A DNA stretch of 64,000 nt from Chryseobacterium rhizoplanae (GCF_900182655.1 NZ_FXTC01000002.1:558001-622000); one strand, 5' to 3'; counted from the first letter of the stretch, positions 17,133-26,986 are shown. The notes: generated by a model not told the origin, from the sequence alone. Numbers and translations are program-made.

Positions 17133-17163
17133 TACCGAAAGGTATTCTTTTGCTACCGAATGG
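17133..17163 (-). promoter_or_regulatory. Predicted LytTR operator, site 3 (TonB receptor), best copy
   Basis: Two nearly identical half-sites, TACCGAAAGG (17133-17142) and TACCGAATGG (17154-17163), are exactly 21 bp apart. The proximal one is 33 bp from the -7 box edge. Read on the gene strand the half-site is CCNTTCGGTA. Confidence 0.7.
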
Positions 17164-17167
17164 GAAA

Positions 17168-18070
17168 TTAATGAATCGGAATACAAAAATCAACGATCAT
17201 TTTTCCTTCCGGATGTTCTTTAAAGTTGGAGTGATAGATTTCGTAAGGAAAGGTTCTTCTGGTGGTATATTTGTTTTCATTCATCCATAAAAACAAGGAA
17301 ACCCAGCATTGCTCGAAGTCATCCAACGTAACTTCACCACTTCCAATAATGTATTTTCCTGCATCTAGGGTTTCAGCAAATACTTCGCCCTCCTGCTGCT
17401 TCAGTTTTTCATCCAGGAGCATGCAGGCATGGATTCTGACCTTATCAAGAGGGGTAATCTTACAGCTGTCATGATAAACAGCAATCATTTTCACATTTTC
17501 TCTTGGAAAAAGATTCTTCTTAATCGCCCAGTCTACTAATACATTGAAAGAAGGTTCTACGTTTGCAATTCCAAGGCTCATTACTGACGCCAGATTCATT
17601 TCCGGCATTTCTTTTACTTCGATTTTTAAATTCATATTGGTCCAATTTAACAGGTTTTCTATGTTGCAAATGTATTGGCTGAAAACCGTATCAATTTGTC
17701 CGTTCTTGCGATGTGTTTGTAAAATCCTGTGAAATTTTTCCGGCGCTGACCTACGGAATTCTGTAGGTGGTACGCCATAATGTTTTTTGAATGTCTTACA
17801 GAAAACTGAGTGGTTTGAAAATCCAAGATTCCAGTAGATATCTTTGATCTCCATATTTTTATACAGTGCCAGATGAAGAGCACTTTTTTCTATTTTCTTC
17901 CTGATAATGTAACTCTGAAGAGTTTCTCCGGTAACGAGCTTAAATATTCTGTGGAAATGAAAGGGCGAATAGGCACTTACCTCTGAAACTTTCTCCAGAG
18001 ACAAATCAGAATCTATATGATTATCAATGTATTGAATTGTTTTTACAATCCTTTTTTTATACTCTTCCAA
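17168..18070 (-). CDS. AraC-family regulator with GyrI-like effector domain
   Basis: A 300-residue regulator of the Rob/SoxS-GyrI fusion type. The AraC-type double helix-turn-helix covers residues 1-110 (SLEKVSEVSAYSPFHFHRIFKLVTGETLQSYI and NLGFSNHSVFCKTFKKHYGVPPTEFRR). A GyrI-like ligand-binding domain covers about 145-300 (VKEMPEMNLASVMSLGI, CMLLDEKLKQQEGEVFAETLDAGKYIIGSG, FPYEIYHSNFKEHPEGKMIVDFCIPI). Such proteins bind small hydrophobic or cationic compounds and often control efflux. It ends 91 bases before the TonB receptor start and reads in the same direction. The operator in that spacer matches a LytTR rather than an AraC pattern. Confidence 0.9.
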   Translation of the reverse strand: MEEYKKRIVKTIQYIDNHIDSDLSLEKVSEVSAYSPFHFHRIFKLVTGETLQSYIIRKKIEKSALHLALYKNMEIKDIYWNLGFSNHSVFCKTFKKHYGVPPTEFRRSAPEKFHRILQTHRKNGQIDTVFSQYICNIENLLNWTNMNLKIEVKEMPEMNLASVMSLGIANVEPSFNVLVDWAIKKNLFPRENVKMIAVYHDSCKITPLDKVRIHACMLLDEKLKQQEGEVFAETLDAGKYIIGSGEVTLDDFEQCWVSLFLWMNENKYTTRRTFPYEIYHSNFKEHPEGKMIVDFCIPIH

Positions 18071-18156
18071 TTCAAAGTTGTTAGTTTACAAAGATATTTT
18101 TCCAGAGTGAAAATCTGTTGTCTGTTATTGCTATTATCAGGATAACAAACTCGTAT

Positions 18157-18807
18157 TTATGCTAGGATATCCCCTTCAAAATGTTTAAAAAGAGGGATTG
18201 TTTTTTTAATTTCTGGATCTGAAGAAGCCATATAACTATGATAATCTTCATGAATAAAAATCTTTTTTATGAAGAATTTCTCATCTTCAATAATACACTC
18301 ATCGTTGGCTATTTCAAAAGATTCTAAGGGAAGTATCATACCGGCTCCATGCGCTTTTATAACAGCTTCTTTTCTTGTCCAATAGGTGAAAAATCCATTC
18401 ATTTCATCTTCAGCATCCTGAATTTCCTGAATTTCATTGGGAGTCATCTGAAATGTAAAATCATGGTAGCTGATCTTCGGGTCATTGTATTCTATATCTA
18501 TTCCCAAAGGATATTCTGCAATGGCACAGACGACAAGCTCCTTGGAATGCGATATATTAAAATGAAGGTTATGTCCTTTCAAATAAGGTTTTTTATTGGG
18601 AAGAACCCCAATCTCCACATCCGGAATGTTATAATAAGTTCTTAATCCGTGCCGTAAAAGTACTTTTCCCAGTAAAGAAAGCTGTGCATCCTGCCATCTT
18701 TTGTACCTTAGAATATCTCTTTTAATTTCCTCAGAAAAAACAGGCAGATACCTATTAAGGAGGGACTGATGTCTTTCTTCGCTAATGAATGCATACAAAA
18801 TAATCAT
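18157..18807 (-). CDS. 4'-phosphopantetheinyl transferase (Sfp-type)
   Basis: A 216-residue enzyme that attaches the phosphopantetheine arm of CoA to carrier proteins. The magnesium-binding pair is visible as LGIDIEYNDP, with D and E two residues apart. The downstream signature FFTYWTRKEAVIKAHGAGM has the W-x-x-KEA-x-x-K pattern. HLHFNISHSKELVVCAIA gives the conserved N-x-S-H-S. A longer open frame exists, but I prefer the ATG at 18807 (MIILYAFI). No NRPS, PKS or carrier-protein gene is in the window, so it may serve the primary acyl carrier protein or a pathway elsewhere. Confidence 0.9.
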   Translation of the reverse strand: MIILYAFISEERHQSLLNRYLPVFSEEIKRDILRYKRWQDAQLSLLGKVLLRHGLRTYYNIPDVEIGVLPNKKPYLKGHNLHFNISHSKELVVCAIAEYPLGIDIEYNDPKISYHDFTFQMTPNEIQEIQDAEDEMNGFFTYWTRKEAVIKAHGAGMILPLESFEIANDECIIEDEKFFIKKIFIHEDYHSYMASSDPEIKKTIPLFKHFEGDILA

Positions 18808-19036
18808 TTCTATTTTTTCTTTGATGTGGATAATTACTTTCACGTTAAAAATAAGCTTTTTTTCGTCCCTTTGTAAAGCAATTCACCTTCTGGTCAAAGT
18901 TGCAGAACCTGAGGCTGAAACCTATTGAATTTTGGCTGTACTGCGCAATATCTTTTTAAAAAAGACTGGAATCATAAAGCGCTTTGGAAAATCTTTTATA
19001 ATTTTAGGGGTAAAATCACTATAAATCATTTAAAAA

Positions 19037-19540
19037 ATGAAAGTACAAACATTAGCATTATTGGCAGGATTTGCATTTTTAGCAACTTCATGCGGAACAA
19101 CAAAAACGTATTCTGTAAATGCCAAAAGCGGAACACAAACAGGAGGAACAGCGAAATTTACCCAGAACGGAAGTGAGGTAACCATGAAGCTGGATATCAC
19201 CAACCTTACTCCTGGAATCCATGCAGTACACATTCATGAAAAAGGAGACTGCTCTGCAGCAGACGGAACTTCTACCGGAGGCCACTGGAATCCTTCAAAG
19301 AATGATCATGGTAAATGGGGTGCTGAACATTTCCACATGGGAGATATAGGAAACCTGGTTGCTGATCAGAACGGAACTGCAACATTGACTTTCAAGACAG
19401 ACAAATGGTGTCTGGGTTGTACGGATGAGTCTAAAAACATTATCGGAAAAGGTCTTATTGTACATGCAGCCGCAGATGATTTCCATACTCAACCTACCGG
19501 AAATGCAGGAGGAAGAGTGGGATGTGTAGAAATTAAATAA
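19037..19540 (+). CDS. Superoxide dismutase [Cu-Zn], lipoprotein
   Basis: A 167-residue protein with a lipoprotein signal peptide (lipobox LATSC, acylated C19), so it should be membrane-anchored in the periplasm or at the cell surface. The metal ligands of Cu/Zn SOD are in place: HIHEKGDC, GGHWNPSKNDHGKWGAEHFHMGD and the late VHAAADDFHTQPTGNAGGRVGC. It detoxifies extracytoplasmic superoxide. It has its own spacer and terminator, so it is monocistronic. The two cysteines near GDC and GCVEIK would form the family disulfide. CLGC in the middle is an extra pair. Confidence 0.93.
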   Translation: MKVQTLALLAGFAFLATSCGTTKTYSVNAKSGTQTGGTAKFTQNGSEVTMKLDITNLTPGIHAVHIHEKGDCSAADGTSTGGHWNPSKNDHGKWGAEHFHMGDIGNLVADQNGTATLTFKTDKWCLGCTDESKNIIGKGLIVHAAADDFHTQPTGNAGGRVGCVEIK

Positions 19541-19555
19541 TTTACTTTATTCAAT

Positions 19556-19592
19556 AAAAAAACCGCTAACCAAAAAGATTAGCGGTTTTTTT
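19556..19592. terminator. Bidirectional terminator between SOD and tail-specific protease
   Basis: A perfect stem ACCGCTAA / TTAGCGGT is bordered by A and T tracts on both sides. It serves the convergent genes. Confidence 0.9.
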
Positions 19593-19596
19593 ATGT

Positions 19597-21726
19597 TTAG
19601 GATTTAGCTCCCATTTCTGATACAATATTCATTGCTTCCTGCAGGTAAAGATCTTTTTTCAGATTCTTGATCCACATTTCAGATTTTTTCTTGAAAGCCT
19701 CATCTTTTTTCTCTCTTTCAACTTCACTTGGATACATGGTGAACTGAAGTCCGTTCTCAAATTTTGTCAAAGCTTTGAACTTTTCAATCTGAGATTTTCT
19801 GTTCTTCATCAGCTCATTAAACTTAGTGATATTCAAAGTGATATTTTCTTCTTTATCAAGTTTTTCTCTCCACTGAGCAGACTCTAATAACAACTGATAA
19901 TTGCTGTTTTTAGCCATTCTGTCTGCACTTGCTTTTTCCAGTGCCTGAATGTTGAAATAGTTCAGTTTCTGGAATTTAGTAGGTGGAATCTTATCCCATG
20001 CCAATGCATAGTCATCGTATCGCTCTCCTACTTCAGCATAGGTAAAGAAATCTTTCATCTGGATATCAGAAACGATCCCTTTTCTCTGTGTAGATTCTCC
20101 GGTAATTCTGTAGAACTTCTGGATAGTCAGTTTTAAAGATCCGAAATCATCTTCTGTATTCAGGAATCTGTTCAGATCCACAAAAGTCTGAACGGTTCCT
20201 TTTCCGAAAGACTGCGGAGACCCGATGATCATTGCTCTTCCGTTATCCTGCATTACTCCTGCAAGGATTTCTGAAGCTGAAGCTGAAAGCTCGTTTTGCA
20301 TGATTACCAATGGACCAGTCCAGATCGGAGTTTCATTTTTATTCTTAAGAGTCTGTATTTTCCCGTTTCCGTCTTTCACCTGAACGTAAGGTCCGGCTTC
20401 CATGAAAAGTCCCATAATATCCCCTACTTCAGTTAAAGAACCACCCCCGTTATTTCTAAGGTCAAGAATGATTCCCTGGATATTCTGTTCTTTCAGTTTA
20501 ATGATCTCATTTTTGATGTCATCAGAAGCATTTCTTCCTTTAGCATTTTCAAAATCAGCATTAAAGCTTGGAAGGTTGATAAAACCATATTTCTTACCAT
20601 TTGGAGTATTCACTACAATACTTCTTGCGAAAGTATCTTCTATAGCTACTTCCTCACGGATCATTGTTACATCTTTGATGGTCCCGTCTTTTTTCTGAAC
20701 CGTCAGTGTTACCGGAGTACCTTTTTCACCTCTGATCAAACGTACTGCTTCATCAGAAAGCATTCCTACTACATTTACGGCATCTTCCTTCGGTTTAGAT
20801 CTTACTTTCAGGATTTTATCACCCTCAGAAAGCTGTTTCGACTTCCACGCCGGTGCACCAATGGTAAGAGCTCCTAAGTAAAGGTTCCCTTTTTTCTCCT
20901 GGATCAAGGCCCCGATACCGATTACTTTTCCTGTAAACTGAGTATCAAAATCTTCTTTATCTTTTGGAGAATAATAGTTGGTATGCGGATCAAATACTTC
21001 TGTATAAGCATTCATATACACGGTAAACCAATCCATTTTCTTTCTTTTTTTGAATCGCGTAAAGGTATCTTTTACAAGGTCTTTTACTTCGTCAGTCGCT
21101 TTTTTGATTTTTTCGTCCTGGGTAAGAGGCTTAAACTTGATGGTATCTTTCAGCTTATACTTCTGAACAGAGTCTTTCTTTTCTTTCTGAGCCTCTTCTT
21201 TGCTGTTCATCGACTCTACTTCCTGAAGGATATTGTACTTGATGAATTTTTTCCATTCATTATACTGTTCCTGCTTGTTGGCAGGTACCTTTTTCAGTTT
21301 CGGCTCAAGAGTAAGCGTTTCATCTTCCTGAAGGTTAATCGGTTTGCTGAAAATATCCTGTGTTATCTTATCGATTTCATCCACTCTCTGGTATAGTCTG
21401 TCAATCGTAAGCTTATAGAATGTAAGATCACCCTGACCGATATAATCGTCAAGCTTGGTCTCATGCTTGCTGAATTCATCCATATCAGATTGCAGGAAAT
21501 ATCTTTTAGCAGGATCTACCAATTCGAAATAATGCTTATAAACGTCCTTCGAATAGGCATCATTGATAGTCTTGGGGCTATAATGCAGATAAGAAAGTGT
21601 GTTCTTTACGCTCACCATAATCGTCTGCATCTTTTCATCGTCATTCTTTGGCGAGTTGAAACAAAACATTAGACTGGTTAATGGAATAAGAAGTAAAAAT
21701 TTATTCAGTTTGAAATTTTTCCACAT
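19597..21726 (-). CDS. Carboxy-terminal (tail-specific) processing protease, S41 family
   Basis: A 709-residue periplasmic protease. The N-terminus is hydrophobic (residues 6-22) and ends in MFCFN, so it is either a signal peptide or a lipoprotein signal. An extended helical N-terminal region precedes a PDZ domain (about 240-330, GIGALIQEKKGNLYLGALTIGAPAWKS). The S41 core (about 350-560) contains INLPSFN, ILDLRNNGGGSL and the catalytic Ser/Lys segment SASASEILAGVMQDNGRAMIIGSPQSFGKGTVQ. A C-terminal Prc-type helical domain follows. Length and order match Prc/Tsp rather than the shorter CtpA. It degrades proteins with exposed hydrophobic C-termini. Confidence 0.93.
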   Translation of the reverse strand: MWKNFKLNKFLLLIPLTSLMFCFNSPKNDDEKMQTIMVSVKNTLSYLHYSPKTINDAYSKDVYKHYFELVDPAKRYFLQSDMDEFSKHETKLDDYIGQGDLTFYKLTIDRLYQRVDEIDKITQDIFSKPINLQEDETLTLEPKLKKVPANKQEQYNEWKKFIKYNILQEVESMNSKEEAQKEKKDSVQKYKLKDTIKFKPLTQDEKIKKATDEVKDLVKDTFTRFKKRKKMDWFTVYMNAYTEVFDPHTNYYSPKDKEDFDTQFTGKVIGIGALIQEKKGNLYLGALTIGAPAWKSKQLSEGDKILKVRSKPKEDAVNVVGMLSDEAVRLIRGEKGTPVTLTVQKKDGTIKDVTMIREEVAIEDTFARSIVVNTPNGKKYGFINLPSFNADFENAKGRNASDDIKNEIIKLKEQNIQGIILDLRNNGGGSLTEVGDIMGLFMEAGPYVQVKDGNGKIQTLKNKNETPIWTGPLVIMQNELSASASEILAGVMQDNGRAMIIGSPQSFGKGTVQTFVDLNRFLNTEDDFGSLKLTIQKFYRITGESTQRKGIVSDIQMKDFFTYAEVGERYDDYALAWDKIPPTKFQKLNYFNIQALEKASADRMAKNSNYQLLLESAQWREKLDKEENITLNITKFNELMKNRKSQIEKFKALTKFENGLQFTMYPSEVEREKKDEAFKKKSEMWIKNLKKDLYLQEAMNIVSEMGAKS

Positions 21727-22241
<515 letters not shown>

Positions 22242-22632
22242 TTTATTATTTTGTAAAAACCACTTAAAATTAAAACAACCATCAGGCTTAACAGATGCTC
22301 TTTAGCAAAGTTGCAATATATTTTGTCTTGAAAAGCATCTGTAAGTACTGTGGCTACTTTTATTGTCAAAAAAACCAGAATAATATTAAGTATTAATTTT
22401 GCTTTATTTTAAGTTTAATTTTTGCACCTTACCCTCTTTCCTTTCCCTGCATCCTGCCTCATTCCAGAGGTAAAACAAGAAAATCTCAATTTCGATTTCG
22501 CAACACTCAATAATAAATCTGCTGTTTTATTACGTCTTATTTTTACCTACATTTGATGGGTTGAAAATTTATTTGTTCTATTCTGAAATGAACAAATTCA
22601 CTCTATTTGAATAAAAATATTAAAGATAATTT
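22242..22632. other. Spacer of 391 bases before surE
   Basis: No open reading frame is seen. A perfect 9-bp inverted repeat (ACAGATGCT at 22291-22299 and AGCATCTGT at 22334-22342) spans a 34-base loop and may be a weak terminator for the small upstream gene. A TAATTTTG element at 22394-22401 matches a -7 box, which would give surE a leader of about 225 bases. Confidence 0.4.
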
Positions 22633-23421
22633 ATGGAAAGACCACTTATTCTGGTTACTAATGATGATGGCATTACAGCTCCTGGTATCAGAAATCTTAT
22701 CAGTTTTATGAATGAAATCGGAGAAGTAGTTGTTGTAGCACCCAACTCTCCTCAAAGTGGAAAAGGCCACGCTATTACCATTAATTCTACCCTAAGCTAC
22801 GAAGAAGTTACCCTGGATGGCCCGCAGACAGATTTTTCATGCAGCGGAACTCCAGTAGACTGCGTAAAAATGGCTCTTGATAAAATTCTGAAAAGAAGAC
22901 CTGATATTGTAGTTTCAGGGATCAATCACGGAGCAAATTCTTCTATTAATGTGATCTATTCGGGAACAATGTCAGCTGCTGTAGAAGCGGGTGTAGAAGG
23001 AATTCCTGCGATTGGGTTCTCATTACTGGATTTCAGCTGGGAAGCTGATTTTACTCAGGCTAAGGAATTTATTCAGAATATCGTAAGAAGAACTCTGGAA
23101 AACCCAATGCCTAGAGGAATTGTATTGAACGTAAATATTCCTAAACTTCCTGCTGAGGAAATAAAAGGGGTAAAAGTATGTAAACAGGCTCACGCAAAAT
23201 GGGAAGAAAGCTTTGACGAAAGAATAAACCCGCACGGTAAAAAATATTACTGGCTGACCGGTTATTTTAACAATATGGATGATTCTGAAGATGCTGATGA
23301 AACCGCATTGGCAAACGGATATATTTCTATTGTTCCGGTAAAGTTTGATCTTACAGCATACGAATACATGAAAACACTGGAGGAAGTAATGACTTTTGAA
23401 GATGTAAAAGAAGTAAAATAA
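22633..23421 (+). CDS. surE: 5'/3'-nucleotidase SurE
   Basis: A 262-residue phosphatase that removes phosphate from nucleoside monophosphates under stress or stationary conditions. The metal-binding motif LVTNDDGITAPG (D11, D12) opens the protein. SPQSGKGHAIT and the GINHGANSSINVIYSGTMSAA segment complete the active site (N and S ligands). The C-terminal dimerisation region ends VPVKFDLTAYEYM. Length and motif order are standard. It is monocistronic, with a hairpin downstream shared with the convergent radical SAM gene. Confidence 0.95.
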   Translation: MERPLILVTNDDGITAPGIRNLISFMNEIGEVVVVAPNSPQSGKGHAITINSTLSYEEVTLDGPQTDFSCSGTPVDCVKMALDKILKRRPDIVVSGINHGANSSINVIYSGTMSAAVEAGVEGIPAIGFSLLDFSWEADFTQAKEFIQNIVRRTLENPMPRGIVLNVNIPKLPAEEIKGVKVCKQAHAKWEESFDERINPHGKKYYWLTGYFNNMDDSEDADETALANGYISIVPVKFDLTAYEYMKTLEEVMTFEDVKEVK

Positions 23422-23434
23422 CCGAAGAGATAAT

Positions 23435-23466
23435 AAAAGCGTGAAATATGATTTCACGCTTTTATT
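23435..23466. terminator. Bidirectional terminator after surE
   Basis: A perfect stem AAAAGCGTGAAAT / ATTTCACGCTTTT with a three-base loop and flanking A/T tracts. Confidence 0.9.
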
Positions 23467-23474
23467 TTATAGTG

Positions 23475-24878
23475 TTAAAATAATACTTTATCTTCTTTTC
23501 TGAGCTCTTCCAGATAAGCCTTTTTCTCATCTCTGTAAAAAAGGTTCATCGTTTCAAAAGGGATTAACTTCAGGTCTTTATTGACAATATGTACGCACGA
23601 TTTCTTCACTGCCCTTACATCAAAATCATGAGCATCCATAAAGTTCATGATAATTATTCTGAAAAGGTTATCATAGTCAAGATCCGGAGCACATACTTCC
23701 GGCAGACAACACAGTAGCTGATTGACCTTAGGCTGAACTTTATCTACGGAAATGCCGGTGCTGAAAATATCCAACAGTTGCATGTGCAATCCCTTATCCT
23801 GTTCGTAAACAATGGTATTCCTTGATTCATTATTCAGAAGATCTGCAGGATTAATATACCGGGTTAAAGGAATTGCTTCGCCCTGAAGTTTTAAGATATA
23901 TCCCATAGCCAAAGCATCCGGATTACATGGAACAGGAATAATATCATCAGAATTTAATAAAGGAAACTGATTGATAATTTCCTGTCTTACCTCAGTTAAG
24001 GTAATTTTTTCATGGGCAGAGTCTTCCCTGTTTCTTCCGGCAATTTCAACAGGTTGGAAGGTAATTCCTCTTACACATTTCTGTTTCAGGGCAAATTCTA
24101 TTATTTTTCCTATTTCATCAATATTTTTATCTTTTTGAAGGACAATAACCAATGTAGTTGAAAGATTAAGCTCATTGAGTTTTTCCAGTGCCTTCATTCT
24201 GACTGCAGTAAGATCCTTCCCTCTGAAATCTTCCAGGACTTCAGGTTTAAATGAATCAAACTGAAGGTAAATTTCAAACTCAGGAGCATACGTCGCCAAT
24301 TTTTCAGCAAATCCCGGATCATTGGCTATTCTGATTCCGTTGGTATTCAGCATCAGATGTTTGATCGGTTTTGATTTGGCAATATCCATAATTTTGAAAA
24401 ACTCCGGATGAATTGTAGGTTCTCCTCCACTGATCTGCACCACGTCCGGTTCCCCTTCATTTTTTACGATAACATCAAACATAGCCTCAATTTCTTCCAG
24501 GCTTCTGTGGCTTCCATAATGAGGTGAGGACATCGCATAACAGGTTGGACAGGTCAGGTTACAACGATCTGTAACTTCTACGATAGAAAGACAGCTGTGC
24601 TGTTCATGATCTACACATAGTCCACAATCATAGGGACAGCCATATTCCACATCAGTTCCGAAATGAAGGGGCATTTCAGAGGCTTTATTATAGTTTCTGA
24701 TGTTTTTATAATAACGCACATCTGAAGCTATTTTTGTTTTGAAAAAACCATGATCCGGGCATCTTTTGGTCATAAAAACAGTATCACCCTCAATAATGAT
24801 TTTGGCTCCTACCCTTTTAAGGCATTCCGGGCAAAGACTGATGGTATAATCGTAATAGGTATAATTTCTTACTGGCAT
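23475..24878 (-). CDS. Radical SAM protein of the MJ0619 / tetraether lipid synthase (Tes)-like group
   Basis: A 467-residue iron-sulfur enzyme. An N-terminal rubredoxin-like cysteine set (C16, C19, C40) comes first. CPYDCGLC follows at 81-88, then the radical SAM cluster motif CNLTCPTC at 106-113 and the SAM-binding ISGGEPTIHPEF. The C-terminal region has CCLPEVCAPD and FRIIIMNFMDAHDFDVRAVKKSCVHI. This order resembles MJ0619-type proteins, whose archaeal member joins lipid tails into tetraethers. One C-terminal cysteine position of that group (PFCxYN) reads PFETMN here, so the cluster set may be reduced. It is the last gene of a cassette with a small membrane protein and an Lgt-like protein, which points to lipid or lipoprotein chemistry. 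The exact reaction is unknown. Confidence 0.8.
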   Translation of the reverse strand: MPVRNYTYYDYTISLCPECLKRVGAKIIIEGDTVFMTKRCPDHGFFKTKIASDVRYYKNIRNYNKASEMPLHFGTDVEYGCPYDCGLCVDHEQHSCLSIVEVTDRCNLTCPTCYAMSSPHYGSHRSLEEIEAMFDVIVKNEGEPDVVQISGGEPTIHPEFFKIMDIAKSKPIKHLMLNTNGIRIANDPGFAEKLATYAPEFEIYLQFDSFKPEVLEDFRGKDLTAVRMKALEKLNELNLSTTLVIVLQKDKNIDEIGKIIEFALKQKCVRGITFQPVEIAGRNREDSAHEKITLTEVRQEIINQFPLLNSDDIIPVPCNPDALAMGYILKLQGEAIPLTRYINPADLLNNESRNTIVYEQDKGLHMQLLDIFSTGISVDKVQPKVNQLLCCLPEVCAPDLDYDNLFRIIIMNFMDAHDFDVRAVKKSCVHIVNKDLKLIPFETMNLFYRDEKKAYLEELRKEDKVLF

Positions 24879-24888
24879 AGCAAAATTT

Positions 24889-25122
24889 TTAAAGTCCCCC
24901 GCAAATATAACCGCTGATCAATCCACAGATCAGAAGAGATATAAGCATTGTTTGAATAAATTGTTTTTTGGTGAATTTCCGGTCTCCCTTTCTTTCGTAA
25001 ATAAGTTTTGTTATAACAGTGACAATAAGGGAAATAACCAATGCAACCAAAATAATTGCACCAACAATAATTACGACTAAACCTGCCAGATTGCCGACTT
25101 CTAAAATAGTTAACGTTTTCAT
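24889..25122 (-). CDS. Small two-TM protein between Lgt-like and radical SAM genes
   Basis: A 77-residue protein with a long hydrophobic helix (about 11-38), a basic loop (YERKGDRKFTKKQ) and a second helix (about 56-74) ending in CGGL. Its start overlaps the stop of the Lgt-like gene by four bases (ATGA), and the radical SAM gene starts 10 bases after its stop. This tight coupling suggests a three-component unit. I do not recognise the family; a membrane anchor or adaptor for the cytosolic radical SAM enzyme is an inference. Confidence 0.7.
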   Translation of the reverse strand: MKTLTILEVGNLAGLVVIIVGAIILVALVISLIVTVITKLIYERKGDRKFTKKQFIQTMLISLLICGLISGYICGGL

Positions 25123-25874
25123 CTTGAATATTTTAAATATAAAGACCTGGTATTTTTGATTTTATAAATGTAGTAAATAATTACGCAGATACAGATCATT
25201 TGAATGGTCCCCATATTTTCAATGATTTCTGCTCTTGGTTTTATAAAATCTAAAAAGAATCTGAATGTAAAATAGCTGAGCATAAACAGCTGAAAAATAT
25301 AACCAGAAGGATATTTCTTATGATTTTGAATATACTTTAATCCTATCCAAAGAAAAATTAAAAACCCTATTTCATATAAAGCAACAGGATGCCTGAGATA
25401 TTGATCTCCCAAATGCATTCCAAACACAGAATCAGTAGGAACACCATATGTTTCTTCACCAATACCGGTAAGAAAACACCCTATTCTGCCTATAATCATA
25501 GCCAGTATCAGAGGAAAAACAATAAGATCTCCTGTACTTTCTTTATGGCGTACTATCTTTTTTGCCAGCTCTACTCCCAATAAGCCAAAAGCCAGCCCTC
25601 CTATAATGGTATTGTTTGACCAGAACTTTCTGATAGAAAAATTGTCAAATAATGTATAAGGATTTTCAAGGTTGCCAATCAACTTGGAACCTATCAAAGC
25701 TCCGGCAGTAGCCCCTATTAAAACCGCCGCAGAAGTATTGAAAGAAAGTTTTTCCTTAGACTTACGTTTCAGATAAAAATAATATCTCATACCCAAAAAC
25801 ATTCCGCAAGCCTCAAAAAGTGGATGCGCAAGGATTGTTTTACCGAAAATATGAAATGTTACAGGAAAATCCAT
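25119..25874 (-). CDS. Prolipoprotein diacylglyceryl transferase (Lgt)-like protein, divergent
   Basis: A 251-residue polytopic membrane protein with the Lgt fold. It keeps the [16 protein letters not shown] signature region (compare GRxGNFxNxExxG in Lgt) and [13 protein letters not shown]. It differs at positions important in true Lgt: the H-G-G-L motif reads TIIGGLAFG without the histidine, and the signature asparagines are replaced. It is therefore probably a paralog acting on another substrate, or a phosphatidylglycerol-binding partner, rather than the housekeeping enzyme. It heads the cassette with the small membrane protein and the Tes-like radical SAM enzyme. Confidence 0.8.
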   Translation of the reverse strand: MDFPVTFHIFGKTILAHPLFEACGMFLGMRYYFYLKRKSKEKLSFNTSAAVLIGATAGALIGSKLIGNLENPYTLFDNFSIRKFWSNNTIIGGLAFGLLGVELAKKIVRHKESTGDLIVFPLILAMIIGRIGCFLTGIGEETYGVPTDSVFGMHLGDQYLRHPVALYEIGFLIFLWIGLKYIQNHKKYPSGYIFQLFMLSYFTFRFFLDFIKPRAEIIENMGTIQMICICVIIYYIYKIKNTRSLYLKYSR

Positions 25875-25935
25875 TCTTTCAAAAATACACTATTTCATAT
25901 TATTCACTACCTTTATTCTGACAAATAATTACAAA

Positions 25936-26976
25936 ATGCGTATAGAATATGACATAAAACTGGGGTTCAAGGATGTAATGTTCCGCCCTAAGCGTTCTAC
26001 TTTAAAATCTCGTTCAGAGGTTGATTTACAAAGAGAATTTACTTTTAAACATACTAAGAAAAAATGGACAGGTGTTCCCGTAATTGCCGCCAATATGGAT
26101 ACTGTAGGAACTTTTGAAATGGCTGTAGAGCTGGCAAAAGAAAAGATTATTACAGCGATTCATAAACATTATACCCCTGAACAATGGGATCAGTTTCTTC
26201 AGAGCCAGCCGGAAAGCATTCATCAATATATTGCTTTAAGCACTGGAACGGGAAAAGCTGATGAAGAAAAAATAAGACTGATCCTTGAAAAGCACCCAAA
26301 AATTGAGTTTCTCTGCATTGATGTAGCCAATGGCTATTCTGAGCATTTCGTTGGATTTGTGAAGAAAGCAAGGGCTAATTTCCCGGATAAAATCATTATC
26401 GCCGGAAATGTCGTTACCGGAGAAATGGTTGAAGAGCTTCTTCTTGTAGGTGCTGACATCATAAAAGTAGGTATTGGTCCCGGATCTGTTTGTACGACCA
26501 GAGTAAAAACAGGTGTAGGATATCCTCAGCTTTCTGCTATTATTGAATGCGCTGATGCTGCCCACGGGCTAGGTGGGCATATTATCGCTGATGGTGGCTG
26601 TAAGGTTCCCGGCGATGTTGCAAAGGCCTTTGGAGGCGGTGCAGATTTCGTAATGCTGGGCGGAATGTTTGCCGGTCATGATGAAAGTGGCGGAGAAATA
26701 ATTGAAGAAAATGGTAAAAAATACCGCCTTTTCTATGGAATGAGTTCCAAAACTGCAATGGATAAGCATTCCGGAGGTGTAGCAGAATACCGTGCTTCTG
26801 AAGGAAAAACAGTGAAAGCAGTGTATAAAGGTCCTGTGGCAGACACTGTAAAAGATATTCTGGGAGGCGTAAGGTCTACCTGTACTTACGTAGGCGCTTC
26901 AAAACTTAAAGAACTTTCCAAAAGAACCACTTTTATCCGGGTTCAGGAACAGGAAAATCAGGTTTTTAAAGACTAG
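25936..26976 (+). CDS. guaC: GMP reductase
   Basis: A 346-residue member of the IMPDH/GMPR family that reduces GMP to IMP with NADPH. The TIM barrel begins at once ([27 protein letters not shown]) and there is no CBS insert, which separates it from IMP dehydrogenase. The catalytic cysteine is in [56 protein letters not shown] binds the phosphate, and the flap [17 protein letters not shown] is typical of GMP reductase. It starts 61 bases from the divergent Lgt-like gene and ends at a strong hairpin. Confidence 0.93.
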   Translation: MRIEYDIKLGFKDVMFRPKRSTLKSRSEVDLQREFTFKHTKKKWTGVPVIAANMDTVGTFEMAVELAKEKIITAIHKHYTPEQWDQFLQSQPESIHQYIALSTGTGKADEEKIRLILEKHPKIEFLCIDVANGYSEHFVGFVKKARANFPDKIIIAGNVVTGEMVEELLLVGADIIKVGIGPGSVCTTRVKTGVGYPQLSAIIECADAAHGLGGHIIADGGCKVPGDVAKAFGGGADFVMLGGMFAGHDESGGEIIEENGKKYRLFYGMSSKTAMDKHSGGVAEYRASEGKTVKAVYKGPVADTVKDILGGVRSTCTYVGASKLKELSKRTTFIRVQEQENQVFKD

Positions 26977-26986
26977 AAATAAAACA

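Noticed and set aside
25119..25874. Naming the Lgt-like gene lgt
   Set aside because: It lacks the HGGL histidine and signature asparagines of functional Lgt, so the housekeeping gene is probably elsewhere.
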